64,000 bases of DNA from Rhynchospora pubera. Lineage: Eukaryota; Streptophyta; Magnoliopsida; Poales; Cyperaceae. Both the position numbers and the translations under genes were made by a program. Below are positions 1 to 12,046 of this stretch, piece by piece (positions within the stretch are counted from its first letter, which is position 1; each line of letters begins with the position of its first letter). The notes under the pieces were generated by a model, which saw only the letters and a program-made list of their open reading frames with translations, did not search any database and had not been told where the DNA came from. The stretch spans positions 119,898,752 through 119,962,751 of the forward strand of contig CM051462.1 of assembly GCA_028095005.1 (NCBI GenBank). The letters run 5' to 3'.

Positions 1-61
1 TACCTTAATGGTTCACAACAAGTGCCCAACAATTTTATTGACCTCTCTCTCACTCAAACAG

Positions 62-297
62 CGAACAAATATTGGAGTGGGTTGCTAAAAGACTATTACC
101 TCCCGAGAGCTTCCACTTATTTCAATTTGTTATCACAAAGCTTGAAAGAGAATAAAAGCTTTAAGATTGAAGAATGGAGAGCACCTTGGATTTCTTATTC
201 GAACACCTGGCAGTCTAGAACAAACAATTACTCCGTTAAGGCAATAGGTGATGCTTTTGCCATCTCTAAATCCTTGTTTAGGAAATATTTTAGTTGA
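62..297 (+). CDS. NAGLU: alpha-N-acetylglucosaminidase (NAGLU, GH89), last exon only
   Basis: This is the terminal coding exon of a plant NAGLU-like lysosomal/vacuolar glycosidase, a GH89 enzyme that removes terminal N-acetylglucosamine. The exon opens after an AG acceptor at 60-61 and reads NKYWSGLLKDYYLPR, then EEWRAPWISYSN and a final segment ending LFRKYFS before TGA at 295-297. These are family-typical C-terminal motifs. The first two bases complete a codon split by the intron. The rest of the gene lies left of the window. An open frame runs back to position 22, but the pyrimidine-rich stretch ending in AG shows that 1-61 is intron. The next gene, UPF0114, is also a neighbour of NAGLU on Arabidopsis chromosome 5 (from memory), which supports orthology. 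No damage is visible in this exon. Confidence 0.85.
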
Positions 298-1488
298 TTT
301 AATGGAAATTTTCCTGTAGTGGAATATCCATTGATTGAGATAATTTGGAATATTGTAAAAAAAAATGGTTTTCAAACAATAAGTGCAGGTGCTCGCAAAA
401 GACTAAAAATCTAATTCAGAAAATTTTTTTTTTAGTAGTACCCAGCTTGTATTCGTATCACATGTTTTGTAGTTGTATCTGAAACATGTGTGTTCGAGAT
501 GTATATATAGTTGAACCACTACCCAATCGGTACGCACTCCAATCATTTAGCTATAGCCCAGCTGTCTGATAAACGGGTTACGATATAGTAAGGGATTTCA
601 TGCATACGGATTTGTTAATAATCACATAATAATCACATATAGAAATCCATTAATCAAACGGTTGGGGTCCCACACTGGTCCAACGTGCAATGGAGCCCTC
701 TGGCCTCTGCTTCTAATTTAACGGGCATCGTATTCGTATATACCTATGCAGCATTTTTCCGGTTGAACAGAATCAAACTAATTGTATGGAAGAGAATAAG
801 AACTAAGCCGGGTAAATATTCGTGTATCGGCTGAAAGTGACCAAAAAACTATAATAATTTTTTTGTTATTCTACTTGTAAAAATTGCAGTTCTTTTTTAT
901 AAAATGTTTTTAGTCAGTAGCTTCAGTAATTGTTTGTTTTATATGAGTAATTTCTTTTTTTTTTCAATTCTCATTCAAAAGAGAACCCAAAAAATAAGTA
1001 AAAATAAATTTTAATTTTCGTTATTGGGCAAAAATTTTTTGTCCAAAAATTATTTTGTCAAGACACACGATTAGTCAAACTATAGTTGAAAATCGTTTAA
1101 TTTGACTGAGCATGAAAAAAATCTTTGCCATCTGAATATTAAAAGTTTCGTTTCTTTTCAGTTAGAACAAAATATATATATATTTTGTTCTCGCAAGAAA
1201 GTAAGGTGGAGTGAAGGAAAAAAGGGAAACTGCAGCTCGTTTAGGGAAGTGATAATACATTTTGTACTCGCATTTGTCTTCTGGACTCCCCCGAAAAGAT
1301 CCGACCGTCTAACTGCCAAAATAAAATAAAAAAAAAAGATCCGACCGTCCGTTTTACTTTGGTCAAGACGATACCAAAGTACCAACGGTCAAGCTAAAAG
1401 ACAAATCAAAACTTAGACCGAGAAAGAAACTGCAACCGTCCATCTCCACTCTATACACTGTGACTCGCTCCTTTCTTCCGCCTCATCC
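298..1488. other. intergenic: NAGLU 3' flank and UPF0114 upstream region
   Basis: No gene is seen. The stretch is AT-rich with poly-T/poly-A runs. The motif GATCCGACCGTC occurs twice (about 1299 and 1337), a short direct repeat about 38 bp apart in the presumed promoter of the next gene. Confidence 0.6.
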
Positions 1489-1511
1489 TTCTCTCTCTCT
1501 CTCTCTCTCTC
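1489..1511. repeat. (CT)n microsatellite in the UPF0114 5' leader
   Basis: About eleven CT units lie 40-60 bp upstream of the UPF0114 ATG. CT/GA tracts are common in plant 5' UTRs. Confidence 0.8.
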
Positions 1512-1549
1512 GATATCTCTGTGTACAGTACAGTCCCTAGAGCAGCCAA

Positions 1550-3951
1550 ATGGGAATTCTATTCCTTCCTCTTCCCTCCTCTCCTCTCTTTGCTTCCCCC
1601 AGCTCTCTTAAACGCCTTGAAACCAAGAAACCATGTCTCTTTCCTACTAGTCGGCGCTCCTTGTTCCCTCGCCTCGCCACCTCCTCTCACGCCGAATCTA
1701 ATGCAAGCGCCAGCGTCTTCTTGGATTCGGATGCACATTCGTCGTCTCAAACCCAATCCGACCCGCCTGGGTTCCGCTACAAGGCTGTTGTGCCTGCTGA
1801 TCCTTCTACTGAGTCCATGATTGAGCGGGTCATCTATTTTTTTTATTTTTTTTTAATTTAGAGTGGGAATTAGCTTTAATTGTAGAGACTATTGTTATTT
1901 GAGTTGATATATGCGCAATTAAGATAGCTAGCTGAAACAAAAGGGGAAAGAATAAAGATCAGTTAAGCCTCAATTTTAACATATAATAAATTAATAATCC
2001 ATCAACTGAACCTCAATTTAAGCAATTGGACCTTAATTAAGTTAAGCCTCATCCAAACAGAATTTTGCCTTGTTAATGCTCAATCAGAGCAATTGTTGTG
2101 CCTGCCTTAGTGTCACCAGTTTTGGAGTGATAAAGGGGTTGCCAGTGCACCGCTCTCAGCCCAACAGAAATTGTGCTGAAAACAGCACAAATTTATTGCC
2201 AACTGAAAGCATTTACATGAATATGAAGTTCTTGTATTGTCTTTATGGTGTTTTTCTATTTGATAGTTATTATTATTATTATTATTATTATTTTTTTCAC
2301 ATGAGTAATTGGTCTCTGTAACTTTCGTGCCAAATTTATCAGGTGATATTTGATTTTCGCTTCTTGGCCCTTTTGGCAGTTGGAGGTTCCCTAGCTGGTT
2401 CTCTGCTGTGCTTTCTTAATGTACTACTTTTTTTTACAGTAATGTTTAGTATGTGCTTCATTGACATCTAAATCTTCAATCTTCATATTTAAAAGCACAT
2501 AGATAATACAGCTCACCGAATGACATCCCAGGAAACTGACATGCTTCCTTTTTCTTTTCTTTTTGTGACATTGGGCTAAAACTATAATTGATTTTTGATA
2601 TGGCATAAATGAAATATTATATTCAAGTATGTCAAGAGCTGACTTGCCTAACTTGGTGCATGCTTAATTTCTTAATTAGGGCTGTATTTACATAGTGGAT
2701 GCATACAGGGTTTATTGGACAAGTTGTGTTAAGGGAGTTCATACAGGGCAGATGGTTCTACGCCTTGTTGAGGCTATTGGTAACACCTAAAGTATTCTCA
2801 TCTTATTTTCGATTTGAAATGAAAATGCTTAAAGTTTGGTTCTTGAAAGCATATGTTGATTGCTACAGTTCATTTTACAACTCTGTCCCATGCTTTCCAC
2901 AAATTGCCAACCACCATTTTGCACCAGATACTAGCACCATTATTCAGACCATGACCAGTTCCTATATGCATCTACTTCACCATTAGTTTACAGCTACTTG
3001 CCTTTGTCACTTCTTTTTTTTTTTTTTTGCTTATTTATTGTTTCCTCGGGAATGGGGATTTTAGGAGGAGATAGTTAGTTGCTCTGTAGATTCCCCAATG
3101 TACAAAGCAGGTGTGCTGGACAAAAAATTGCAGCTTGGTTGATAAGATATTCGATCTTAATAATTTGTAAATTTTGTTCTGTTACTTCTTGTGTAGATGT
3201 GTATCTTGCTGGTACGGTCATGTTAATTTTCGGTATGGGGCTGTATGGATTATTTATAAGCAATGTGCCACCTGGTGTACCACCAGTGCTAGACCGTGCC
3301 TTGAAGGGTTCTTCATTGTTCGGCATGTTTTCCTTGAAGGTTAGCATATATTACTTGTTTGACTTAAATGAGAGACTTGCTCTTTAGATTCCTAAAATCA
3401 GACACCTTTGGCACCGGCTCAATCTCATTTTTCTGCAGCACCTCAACACATACCCTGACTCCATTATTATGTGGCACCTCAACACATACCCTCTGCAATC
3501 TTAACGTCATTGGTTCAGATATTGAACTGAGTTCAGAATCAGATGGGCCCACTTCTGCTCTCCTGCTATTATCTTGACCAAGTTAAAATAAGGAGAGCCA
3601 TTGGCTACTCCTAGTTCATTCATCAAATTCATGCCTCACAAAACAAAATAAAGATGATTTTTGCAAATTATGATTGATCACCCTTTTGTTTGCCAATTGT
3701 AGCTAACATGTTTTACATGTATTATATTTCTCTTTCAGGAAAGACCAAAATGGATGAAAATAAGCTCACTTGATGAACTAAAGACGAAGGTAGGGCATGT
3801 AATTGTCATGATTTTATTGGTAAAAATGTTTGAGAGGAGTAAAATGGTGGTTATAGCAACAGGCCTTGACCTTCTCAGTTACTCTGTTTGCATCTTTTTA
3901 TCTTCTGCTTCTCTGTACATTCTTCACAATCTACACAAGTCTGATGAGTGA
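1550..3951 (+). CDS. UPF0114 family membrane protein, plastid-targeted, 270 aa
   Basis: Five exons join in phase: 1550-1828, 2343-2420, 2680-2779, 3197-3339 and 3739-3951 (stop TGA 3949-3951). They give 270 aa. Residues 1 to about 80 are Ser-, Pro- and Arg-rich with few acids, as in a chloroplast transit peptide. The rest has about four hydrophobic segments: FLALLAVGGSLAGSLLCFL (exon 2), the LAGTVMLIFGMGLYGLFI region (exon 4), VIVMILLVKMF and SYSVCIFLSSASLYIL (exon 5). The link ERVIFDFRF across exons 1/2 and the SSLDELK segment are typical of UPF0114 (YqhA-like) proteins, whose biochemical role is unknown. The ATG at 1550 starts a good transit peptide. An overlapping frame from 1521 has no support from the later exons. 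The gene is tail-to-tail with POT1, about 645 bp away. Confidence 0.88.
2266..2292. repeat. (ATT)n microsatellite in UPF0114 intron 1
   Basis: About nine ATT/TTA units followed by poly-T, in the first intron 50 bp upstream of exon 2. Confidence 0.75.
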
Positions 3952-4596
3952 TGCACGCAATTCTTGAAGAAAAGGATTGCATGGGTGGAACTTTGGCACG
4001 TATACTATTAGCTCAGCACTGTTGGGTAAAAGCTACAAAAGCAATTGAATGTTTATAGGCAAGGATATGTAAATAAAACGGAAGTTGTATTATTGGTCAA
4101 ATGTAAATTTTCTTTGTTATTGTAGACGGTGTAAATATTACAATAGTATATTTTTTTACAAAAAAAAAAAATTTCACAATAGTTAACAACGTATGTCTCG
4201 TTCATCTTGATCTTGTACAGTCGTGATCAGAATTGGTACACTGATGGCATGTATGGTTTTATTTCGAACCGTACATTTGTATTTTGAACTTGAAAGCCCA
4301 GTAAGACATCATAAAAGCCTCAAAATTGCCAGGTACAAATCTGCGACTTGTTATCATAAAATATCATCAAGTCCCAACTATCGATTTCTTCAAAACAAAG
4401 TACCTGAACTGCATCTTTTGTGTCCATAAAAAGAACGGCATATTATGAGCGGTTCTCCCATTTAAAAAGAAAAAATGAGGACGCAAGGCTTGTAATCTGC
4501 ACATGTCATACTTATGCAAGATTTTGTAGTGTTTTACAAGGTAAAAATTAAATAGACCCTATATAACACTACATTATGCCTGTGATATACATAATC
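3952..4596. other. 3' gap between two convergent genes
   Basis: This holds the 3' UTRs and terminators of UPF0114 (+) and POT1 (-). It contains a poly-A run near 4159 and no further open frame of interest. Confidence 0.6.
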
Positions 4597-7500
4597 CTAG
4601 AGCCTAGTATCTAAAACTATGTAATATTGGCTTCCTGAGGAGTTTCTCTGCCAAAAGCAGGACTTTAAGCAAAAAAAAGACCAAGGTGGATCTCGCATAA
4701 TGATGATGCCTTCTTCAGTCTCGCAGTCATTTACCCCAAGTAAAGTCCTCATCTTTTTATTTACGGCTTCAGAAGACTGGCCCCCAAAAAAAAATTTCTG
4801 CGCAGATATTACAAATCAACAGAAAAAAAAAGTAAAAAAAAATTGACTGAAACTTTTGAAAGCAAAGCAATATGTTACACCATAAAATAAGTAGTGATGC
4901 CTCTATTACAAGTTTACAGCAAAACTAAGACGTGCCAATTTATAAAAATTAACAAGTTGCATCACTTGTCCTTTGTATCAATCCTTTTTGTTTTACTTGA
5001 GTTTTATTGGGATAAAATAAGTTACGGGTTTTATAGAGGCACTGACATCATGTATGTACTCATATACTGTTACTGGAACACAACACATCAGAATGGTAAT
5101 AAGCATCTTACTGCATGTTCCCCAGTGAGTAACGCTTGAATCCTAGCTGTTGGGTCTTCTAGGGTTAGCCAGATATCATCCTGTCCCTGGTAGGAATATT
5201 CTGATGGGTACACATCCACAACCCGTACTATAGCCTTTATATGATTCTCTACCTATATGAACAATAAATGGCACTATTAAATAGATAATCCATATAATGA
5301 GTTAAAAAAAATTGAGAGCAAAATAACATTATCGACCTTTGAGTTTGTAAGTAATTCCATCAAGGTTGAACATTTCATGGTCGGGTGATCAGTCACTTAA
5401 TAAAATTAAAAGAAAAAAAATCAATATGAATAATAAAAATAATTACACAGAAAATATTTTAGCGAGAAAGATAAAAGAAACAACTAATCTCAGCGCTTGA
5501 CATCCCCTAGAGCGCTCTAAAGTGAGTAGCATCAGGACCATTGAGTGCGAACCTTAAAACTGCCTGCCCCACAAAACTACCCATTTGTTCTACTGGATGG
5601 CACAAAACTGCAGAACACTCCACTAACTATGGACTCCGGATCCCCCACCCCCACCCCCCAAGCCCTTCTCTCTTGGGGCAATACAAGAAAGATTTTTAAT
5701 AAAACAATATGAAAATAGACTACCTGTGGTAGAAGAAAATGAAAGGTGACACATCCAAGGGTATCGACCATCTGGCTTATTGACACGACTGTCATATTTC
5801 CTGATAAATCAATCATAAATTGACTAATTAGCAACAAAATAGCATTTACTTGTACAGTACTACTAAAAGGCAGTCTCAATTTACTATAGTGAACACTGCA
5901 CCAGCATTATGAAAAAAAGCAGTTCTCAATAACCAATATCAAGACTAAGCACCAATAGAAAAATATGCAACAGCAGGTGCTAGAACCAGCAACCAATAAG
6001 GCTTCAGACTATGTTTTATGTCAATAAATTTTTCTGGCTTTGCCAGGAATTCAGGTGCTTAACTAAATGTTTCAGGTAGGTGTTAGTCAAAATATGAGAG
6101 TGTAAGTAGTAGTTCCTTACCTCAAGCAGTCCAGTACACAGTTATCTTGACCTGACAATATTTGAATTTTACTGAAAGGCTGTAAATCACCTCTCCAAAT
6201 TCCTGAGAAATGCATAGTGCATGTAAGATTGCAAAGCCGAACCCATGGCTTGTCATGACCTCGTAGTTTGCTCATTCCTGAGAAATTCTTGTTTGCAAAC
6301 ACTCGTAAGATGGTTCCAACACAAGGGAAGGAGCATAGAGTGTCTTTAGACAGTGGGATTTCTTCTAGTTGCAAAGGAATCGGCAAGGTTGACTGCTGGT
6401 CTGGATGACTCCTGAATTCAAGGAAAAGGATTGGATTGAATTTAAGGACTAAGGCTGCTTTGGATTAAATTAAAGATGCTGAAAACTTATATAAACCTTG
6501 ATAATCATTGACAGTTATTGAGGGCTAACTAGGGTGACTGACCTCTTATTGAGCTTAACCTGCTGAGTGATGAGCCACCATGAGTTGATTTTGGCTTATT
6601 TGCATGACTGAGAGTTTATTACGTTAAATTAAGTTAAATTAAGCTTTATTTCGCACGCCTAAATTTAGTTAAAGCTGGAGCTTAATTTCGCATGCCTAAA
6701 TAAACCACGTAGGGCTAAGAAGACCCTCTATGAGGTTAATAAAGGCCTAATTGAACAGTCAAAAGAATTAACATGTTCGATCATAATTCCAAAATCAAGA
6801 AGAAGCATTTACGTGATAAATTGCAATCCAGGAGGAGCATCAGTTCCATCCCAAACATAAAGCACTTGTTGATTGCTAGAAGTTTTACTTAAATGAAGAA
6901 CCTACAGAAATAAAACTTGTAATAATAACATAAGAACAAAAGATGGGCACGATAAACCATCGTACATATTAAACTAACTCAACTGGGCCTATAACAACCA
7001 AAAAAAATTAAATAACTAACCTTGCAGACAAGATCAAAAATAGCGCTTGGATCCAATCTCATCAATTTCAAGGGGTGCTCAGTTGAAACTACAGAGAGAA
7101 ACAACACCCGTAATTTACAATTATGACAATATGTGTTAAACTATTTACTGACACACTTGTTGGACAGATATACAACCTTACCTGCCAAACACCAAATGAA
7201 AATGAAATTACCAACTGCTGGTTCTAGCACCAGAGAAATATAAATTTACCTTCACGTGATATACGCTCCCTTGACCATTCTCTCATCTGCTCTAGTTGTA
7301 CAGTATCGTGTTCAGTCGCATTGTACATTGCTGATTTCTGGTAAGGTACCAGATTTTCAGTACTCATTCCTTCAAACAGTGCAAATGAGGAGCATCTCTT
7401 ATCATACACGCAGTAATGCTCTCCATCATGAAGTTTCATCTATTCATTAGAGATTTTAGTCATCCAAAGGAATAAAATATATCTCTATACCTGACCTTTT

Positions 7501-8351
7501 AATGAAAAGTTACCACAGTTACTCCAGCCCTTTCATTTATCTCTACATAAATTAGGAGGAAAGAAAGTCATCATTAATCAATATGGGTGGCACATAAAAA
7601 AATTAGCCTGCTTAAGAGGAACATTTGTTGTCTCTCTCATCTTGTAAAGGACATTTTATACTCAATAGCGGTATTTAATTAACCCAAAATAAAATTCTAA
7701 AAAAAAAAGGCAAAAAGTAAACACAGCCAACTCACAGCAATACCATGAAGGTAGAAACAAAATGCAAATATGCAGCAATACATCATGAGACAACACCATT
7801 AACCGGTAGAGTTAGAATGGTGCTATGAAGTTAGAGAATACCAAGTAAATTACCATGACACAGTGAAGGCTGATAATATCTCCAGTTGACTTCACATTTG
7901 GGAGGCTGGTTTTGGTACCAGCCGGAAACATTACTGCAACACCTAAACCGGGATATGTTGGATCGACTACCTTCAACTCGAGAACAACATCTGCAAAGGG
8001 AATACAAAATGCAATTGCATCAAACCACCCCAAGTCCCCAAGTATCTATTTCCGCATTGTAAAAGAACTTTCGCTCTCGTAAACTTTCAACTTAAACAGA
8101 AAATTTGCACAACAACCACACCAGAAAATCTGGGTTTTATAGAGAAATGGGCAATTCACCAGGAAACCTGTGTGAAATGAAATCCTGCATTGCTCATTTC
8201 ATACACACAAGAAGGAAGCAGAGCGAGAGAGAGAGAGCGAACCGGTAGGTTGAGAGACGTGGTCGAGGAGAGCGAAGAGGTTAACCTTGACACCTATAGA
8301 CTTCATCGCGTCGATGAGAGGAAGGTAAAAGTAGTCTCGCTGCCGCTTCAT
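4597..8351 (-). CDS. POT1: POT1, protection of telomeres protein 1, 453 aa
   Basis: Ten minus-strand exons join in phase: 8243-8351, 7854-7990, 7250-7439, 7021-7088, 6813-6901, 6121-6411, 5724-5800, 5337-5395, 5112-5252 and 4597-4797 (stop 4597-4599). They give 453 aa, the usual length of plant POT1. The first OB-fold spans roughly residues 8-150 and contains KVNLFALL, VVLELKVVDPTYPGLGVAV, GDIISLHCV and KRCSSFALFEG. The later part has VLYVWDGTD, SGIWRGDLQPF and AIVRVVDVYP followed by WLTLEDPTARI, ending in a C-terminal region with DPPWSFFCLKSC. Such proteins bind the single-stranded telomeric overhang or, in some plants, associate with telomerase. The start is ATG 8351 (MKRQRDYFYLPL). An upstream in-frame TTG at 8390 is not needed. 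No frameshift or stop was found. Which paralogue (POT1a or POT1b type) cannot be decided here. Confidence 0.9.
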
Positions 8352-8440
8352 CTCTCTCGCCACTCGCAAGGCTCGATTATCGAGTGCCAACTGACTGAGG
8401 CGAATCCAATATCCTTTGAAAACCTTTTCGCTGAGATTTT

Positions 8441-8545
8441 GATCCGAACCGTCCGATCAATACTAGATGTGATTAATATCGAGAGTCCGGAGTCGTGTGA
8501 TTCATTAATCTTAACTGTCGAAATTAGATCGGACGATTCGGATCA
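8441..8545. repeat. short inverted repeat upstream of POT1
   Basis: GATCCGAACCGTCCGATC near 8441 faces GATCGGACGATTCGGATC near 8527, about 90 bp from the POT1 start. It looks like the eroded ends of a MITE and could sit in the POT1 leader or promoter. A similar sequence occurs in the MITE at 20885-21085. Confidence 0.55.
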
Positions 8546-8811
8546 GAGATTGCTGATCCGAGGCAAGAGAAAAATAGCTCCTTTGCAACTATTGAGGTCT
8601 ATGAAATTAATCGAAGATGATAAGTGCAATTCTAAACTTATTAATTTCTCTTTCCAAAATTAATTAAGATGATTATTTATTATAACTGAATTAAGATGAT
8701 TACTCTCATCTATACACTTATATTAAGATGATTACTTATTACAACTGAATCAACATTTATATTTACAAATTGATTTTTATTATATCTAATAAACGTACTA
8801 ATAAGACTTAT

Positions 8812-8979
8812 GGGGCCGTTTGGATTGTCCAAGGAATTTGGAGAATTTCATCTTCCTACCATAAATTTATTATAAACAATCCAAACTCTTCACAAAGTTA
8901 CACACTTCTCAATAAATTTATTCCTAGGAATTGCAACTTCCCCAAATTCCCCAAATTCCTAAGCGATCCAAACGGCCCC
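8812..8979. mobile_element. MITE, ends GGGGCCGTTTGGAT, 168 bp
   Basis: The termini GGGGCCGTTTGGAT and ATCCAAACGGCCCC are perfect inverted repeats. TTAT flanks both sides, consistent with a 3-bp (or 4-bp) duplication. The ends resemble the Tourist/PIF-Harbinger-like MITEs found elsewhere in this window. Confidence 0.8.
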
Positions 8980-9207
8980 TTATATAAGATAACTAAACAT
9001 ATAATTATACTTATAAGATGATCCGTTGTTAGATCATTTCATAAATTTAAAAATAACAAGACATATAATCAGAACGTCTCCTTATATAACCTATTCTGAC
9101 CTTTAAGAAAAATTGAATAACCTAATTAATTCTTTCATCCCCAGAAAATAATATTTAAGACTACTATTTCCTAAAAGATAATAGAAAAATTATTATTAAA
9201 TTAATAA

Positions 9208-9516
9208 GAGGTAGACTAAAATCAGTCACGCCTGAATGAAATTTCATCGGGGACCAAAATTTTACATTTTTATGAATTTTTAACTATTTTTAAAAAAATT
9301 TTAAAAAAATCGTTGTTATTGAAGGGTTCAGAATTATTTAGATTAAAAATTTTGTAAAATACAAAAAAACACTAAAATATTTTAGAAAAATATAAAATTT
9401 GATCTCCAATGAGATTTCAAGATAGAAAACATATTGAATGATTCGAATCAACTGTTAGAATCTCAAAAATTAATATATAATCGCGAATAAAATCATGACT
9501 GATTTTAGTCTACCTC
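9208..9516. mobile_element. Mutator-type MITE, 309 bp, 9-bp TSD
   Basis: The ends GAGGTAGACTAAAATCAGT and ACTGATTTTAGTCTACCTC are inverted repeats. AATTAATAA occurs exactly at both flanks (9199-9207 and 9517-9525). A 9-bp TSD points to the Mutator superfamily. The interior is itself largely an imperfect inverted repeat, so the whole unit can fold back. A relative lies at 22382-22628. Confidence 0.8.
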
Positions 9517-9700
9517 AATTAATAACTATATTGACTACTCATTTGTCACCAGAACTCATACTTGAGGACTTTTGACTGTTCTCGACGGTGCCAAACTATG
9601 CTTCACTATTAGTATTTACCAATAATATGCCAATGAAAATTCATTCAGATCGCTGAATATTGTACACTCTTATTCGGTTGTTCCAATTCAAGAATTGTCA

Positions 9701-10068
9701 GGCCTCATTTAGATTGCTTAGAAATAAGAAAGAATAGTTTCTTCTTAGGCATCCAAACAAATTAAAAATAAGAAAAAAAAATAGCTTCTTCCAATAATTA
9801 TATATACATAATTTCAATAAAATTAGCTAAATATTAATAGCTAAATGAAATTATGTGTGCTCTTTAATTAGTACTTTATTTAATATTAAAATAATAATTC
9901 TTAATAATTTACTTAAAATTAATATTAATTTGCTTATTCTTAACTCACCATCCAAATAACATTTTTTCCCGGAATAACACTCTTCCCAAAATTACACTCT
10001 TTCCAAAATTAATATTTTCTTCTTTCTTATTCCTTCCTTATTCTCATACCATATAAACGAGCCCATCG
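9701..10068. mobile_element. degenerate MITE-like segment
   Basis: The left part (GGCCTCATTTAGATTG followed by AATAAGAAAG) and the right part (TTATTCTCATACCATATAAACGAG) are imperfect inverted matches to the GGCTCCGTTTGGATG MITE family. The boundaries and TSD are not clear. Confidence 0.35.
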
Positions 10069-10962
10069 ATAAGATAAGACAGCAGCTACAAATATGATGT
10101 TTGTGGGTGACTGTGGATGCTAGGAGGTAGTCACAGTTTTGTGGATGTTTGTAAAATTTTCCTTTAATTTTGTCTTACATCACATATATTTTTATTTTTT
10201 TTTAACAAAAGGTTTTCGGTTTGTCAACATAAATTGTTGGTTGCAATCACACGAGTGATCTTAGAAAGATTAACACAACTACACAAGTAAAGGCCAGAAA
10301 AAGAAAACAAAAATGATTTTATGGCAGTCTAATTGTTGAAGAAGATGGTGCTTAGTTAGGTCAAGATAGAATAGAGAATTTTTTTTTTTTTTTTTGGGAA
10401 GCAAATTGAAACGCAGATAAGGAAAAGGAAATAGTCCTACTTAAGGGAATGAACACTTAGGTTTTCGCTTTCTTTCTGTCACAAAAATTAAATTCCATGC
10501 TTTCTCTAATCAGACAATTCACAATTCGTTTCCTACCAAACATCTAAAAAAGCACTGGTCCAAAGTCCACTGAAAGTTTTAATTTCTGCGCCAGCCTAAA
10601 GACCTCAAATATTTCCTGTCTGGCAATGCTTTTCTGGTCTAAAGAAAGCTCAGACTAGAATCTTCACTATTTTTCTTCTTCTTCTTCTTCTTGCATCCAA
10701 ACGGAGCCTAGAATAAACTGAAAGTTGTGCCCATACAAACATTTACTTTGATGATTAATTTTGATCTCAATTTAGTGGCTGGAAAGTGACAAAAAATGAG
10801 AGGTTAAAGACTTAAAGCCATATATGAATTTGATGAAGTCACGCCATTGGGAGATAATACCAAAAGTTCCAAAAATATCACTATCACATAACCTGGTTTT
10901 ACTTCGCGTTGGTACGATACTAGGATAAGTCCAACGGGATATGCCAATTTAAATTTGAGTAA

Positions 10963-11288
10963 CGCTAGAATCAAACATATAGGATACGTCAAATACAATC
11001 TAAACATCGACAATTAAAATTTTAAATGACCGATCCAAATCGCTCAATATGATCTCTATAATAAAATATCTTAGAAAATCAAATTTTCTAACTGTTTTTT
11101 TTTATTTTCAAAATTGGAGGGTTCATAATTTTTTAGATTGAACATATTAAAAAATATAAAATTTGGTCTCTATGGAGATTTTATAATGTAGAACAATTTG
11201 AGCGGTTTGAATCGGCCAATCTAATCTTAAAAATTAAAATTTTATCATGTTAGACAAGTATGTTTGTCCTATATATTTGACACTAGCC
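10963..11288. mobile_element. fold-back element of about 326 bp
   Basis: The left end GCTAGAATCAAACATATAGGA pairs imperfectly with the right end TCCTATATATTTGACACTAGC, and the interior is also partly self-complementary. A 17-bp near-identical sequence (CCAATTTAAATTTGAGT and CCAATTTAAATTTTAGT) lies just outside each end. It may be a long imperfect duplication or chance. Confidence 0.5.
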
Positions 11289-11863
11289 ACTTCCAATTTA
11301 AATTTTAGTTTAGGTGGGATTTGATCAAATATCCGTCCAATACATATAGGCCTTTTAGAATTTTTTAAACTTTGCATAAAAGTAGCAGAAAGATTTCAGC
11401 TTTAGAAAATAATAAAATTATGTCCAAATCAAAATGCATGTAGTTAAAAATGTTATCTAAAACATATGGTCAGAATATAAAATATCATTATTAAGATCAA
11501 AGGGCATAACAATTTAAATGTATAAAATCTAAAGTTTACGTTTCATGCATTCGGACAACATTTTTTTCAATTCACTTGTTCATATTTCAGGTACAATATT
11601 ACTTTAAAAAATACTTAATTTAAACTTATTGTTGAGATGATTTAACAAAGGCGGATAAACAAAAATCATTCTGAATTTGTTCATATTTCAGATATAATAT
11701 TGCTAATTAAAAAAATAATAATAATTTAAAATTAAAGATATGATTGAGATGAGTTAAAGAAGGCAGATAAACAATCAATAATCATTCGGAATTTTGACAT
11801 AGACGTGTGCGTGCTGAATGGGTTCAGCGAGTCAGTCCAGTAATACACGTACAGCTATATATA

Positions 11864-12046
11864 GGTTCCGTTTGGATGCGTTGAGAATAAGGTAGGAAGA
11901 AGAAAAGAAGGAAAGAAATTTATTGGGAATGGGTAAATTTATTGGGAAGTGTGTAACTTTTGTGAAGAGTTTGGATGGTTAGAAATAAATTTATTGGTAA
12001 AAAGTGGTTATTCCTTATTCCGGGAAGAAGCCATCCAAACGGAGCC
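11864..12046. mobile_element. Harbinger-like MITE, 183 bp, TSD ATA
   Basis: It starts GGTTCCGTTTGGATG and ends CATCCAAACGGAGCC, with ATA on both sides. It shares internal motifs (GGAATAAG and ATAAATTTATT type, GTGTAACTTTTGTGAAGAG) with the copies at 12429, 24817, 48978, 49660 and 51799. Confidence 0.8.

Noticed and set aside
22..61. Open frame upstream of the NAGLU exon starting with GTG at 22
   Set aside because: The stretch is pyrimidine-rich and ends in AG, and the family motif begins after it. It is intron.
8352..8390. Earlier TTG start of POT1
   Set aside because: TTG is not a normal plant start, and the ATG at 8351 gives the usual POT1 N-terminus.
8190..8663. 157-aa plus-strand ORF opposite POT1 exon 1
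   Set aside because: It is the antisense shadow of POT1 exon 1 plus leader. The opposite strand has family motifs and splice sites in phase.
10963..11288. 17-bp flanking repeat as a definite TSD
   Set aside because: It is imperfect and partly separated from the inverted-repeat ends, so the true duplication cannot be assigned.
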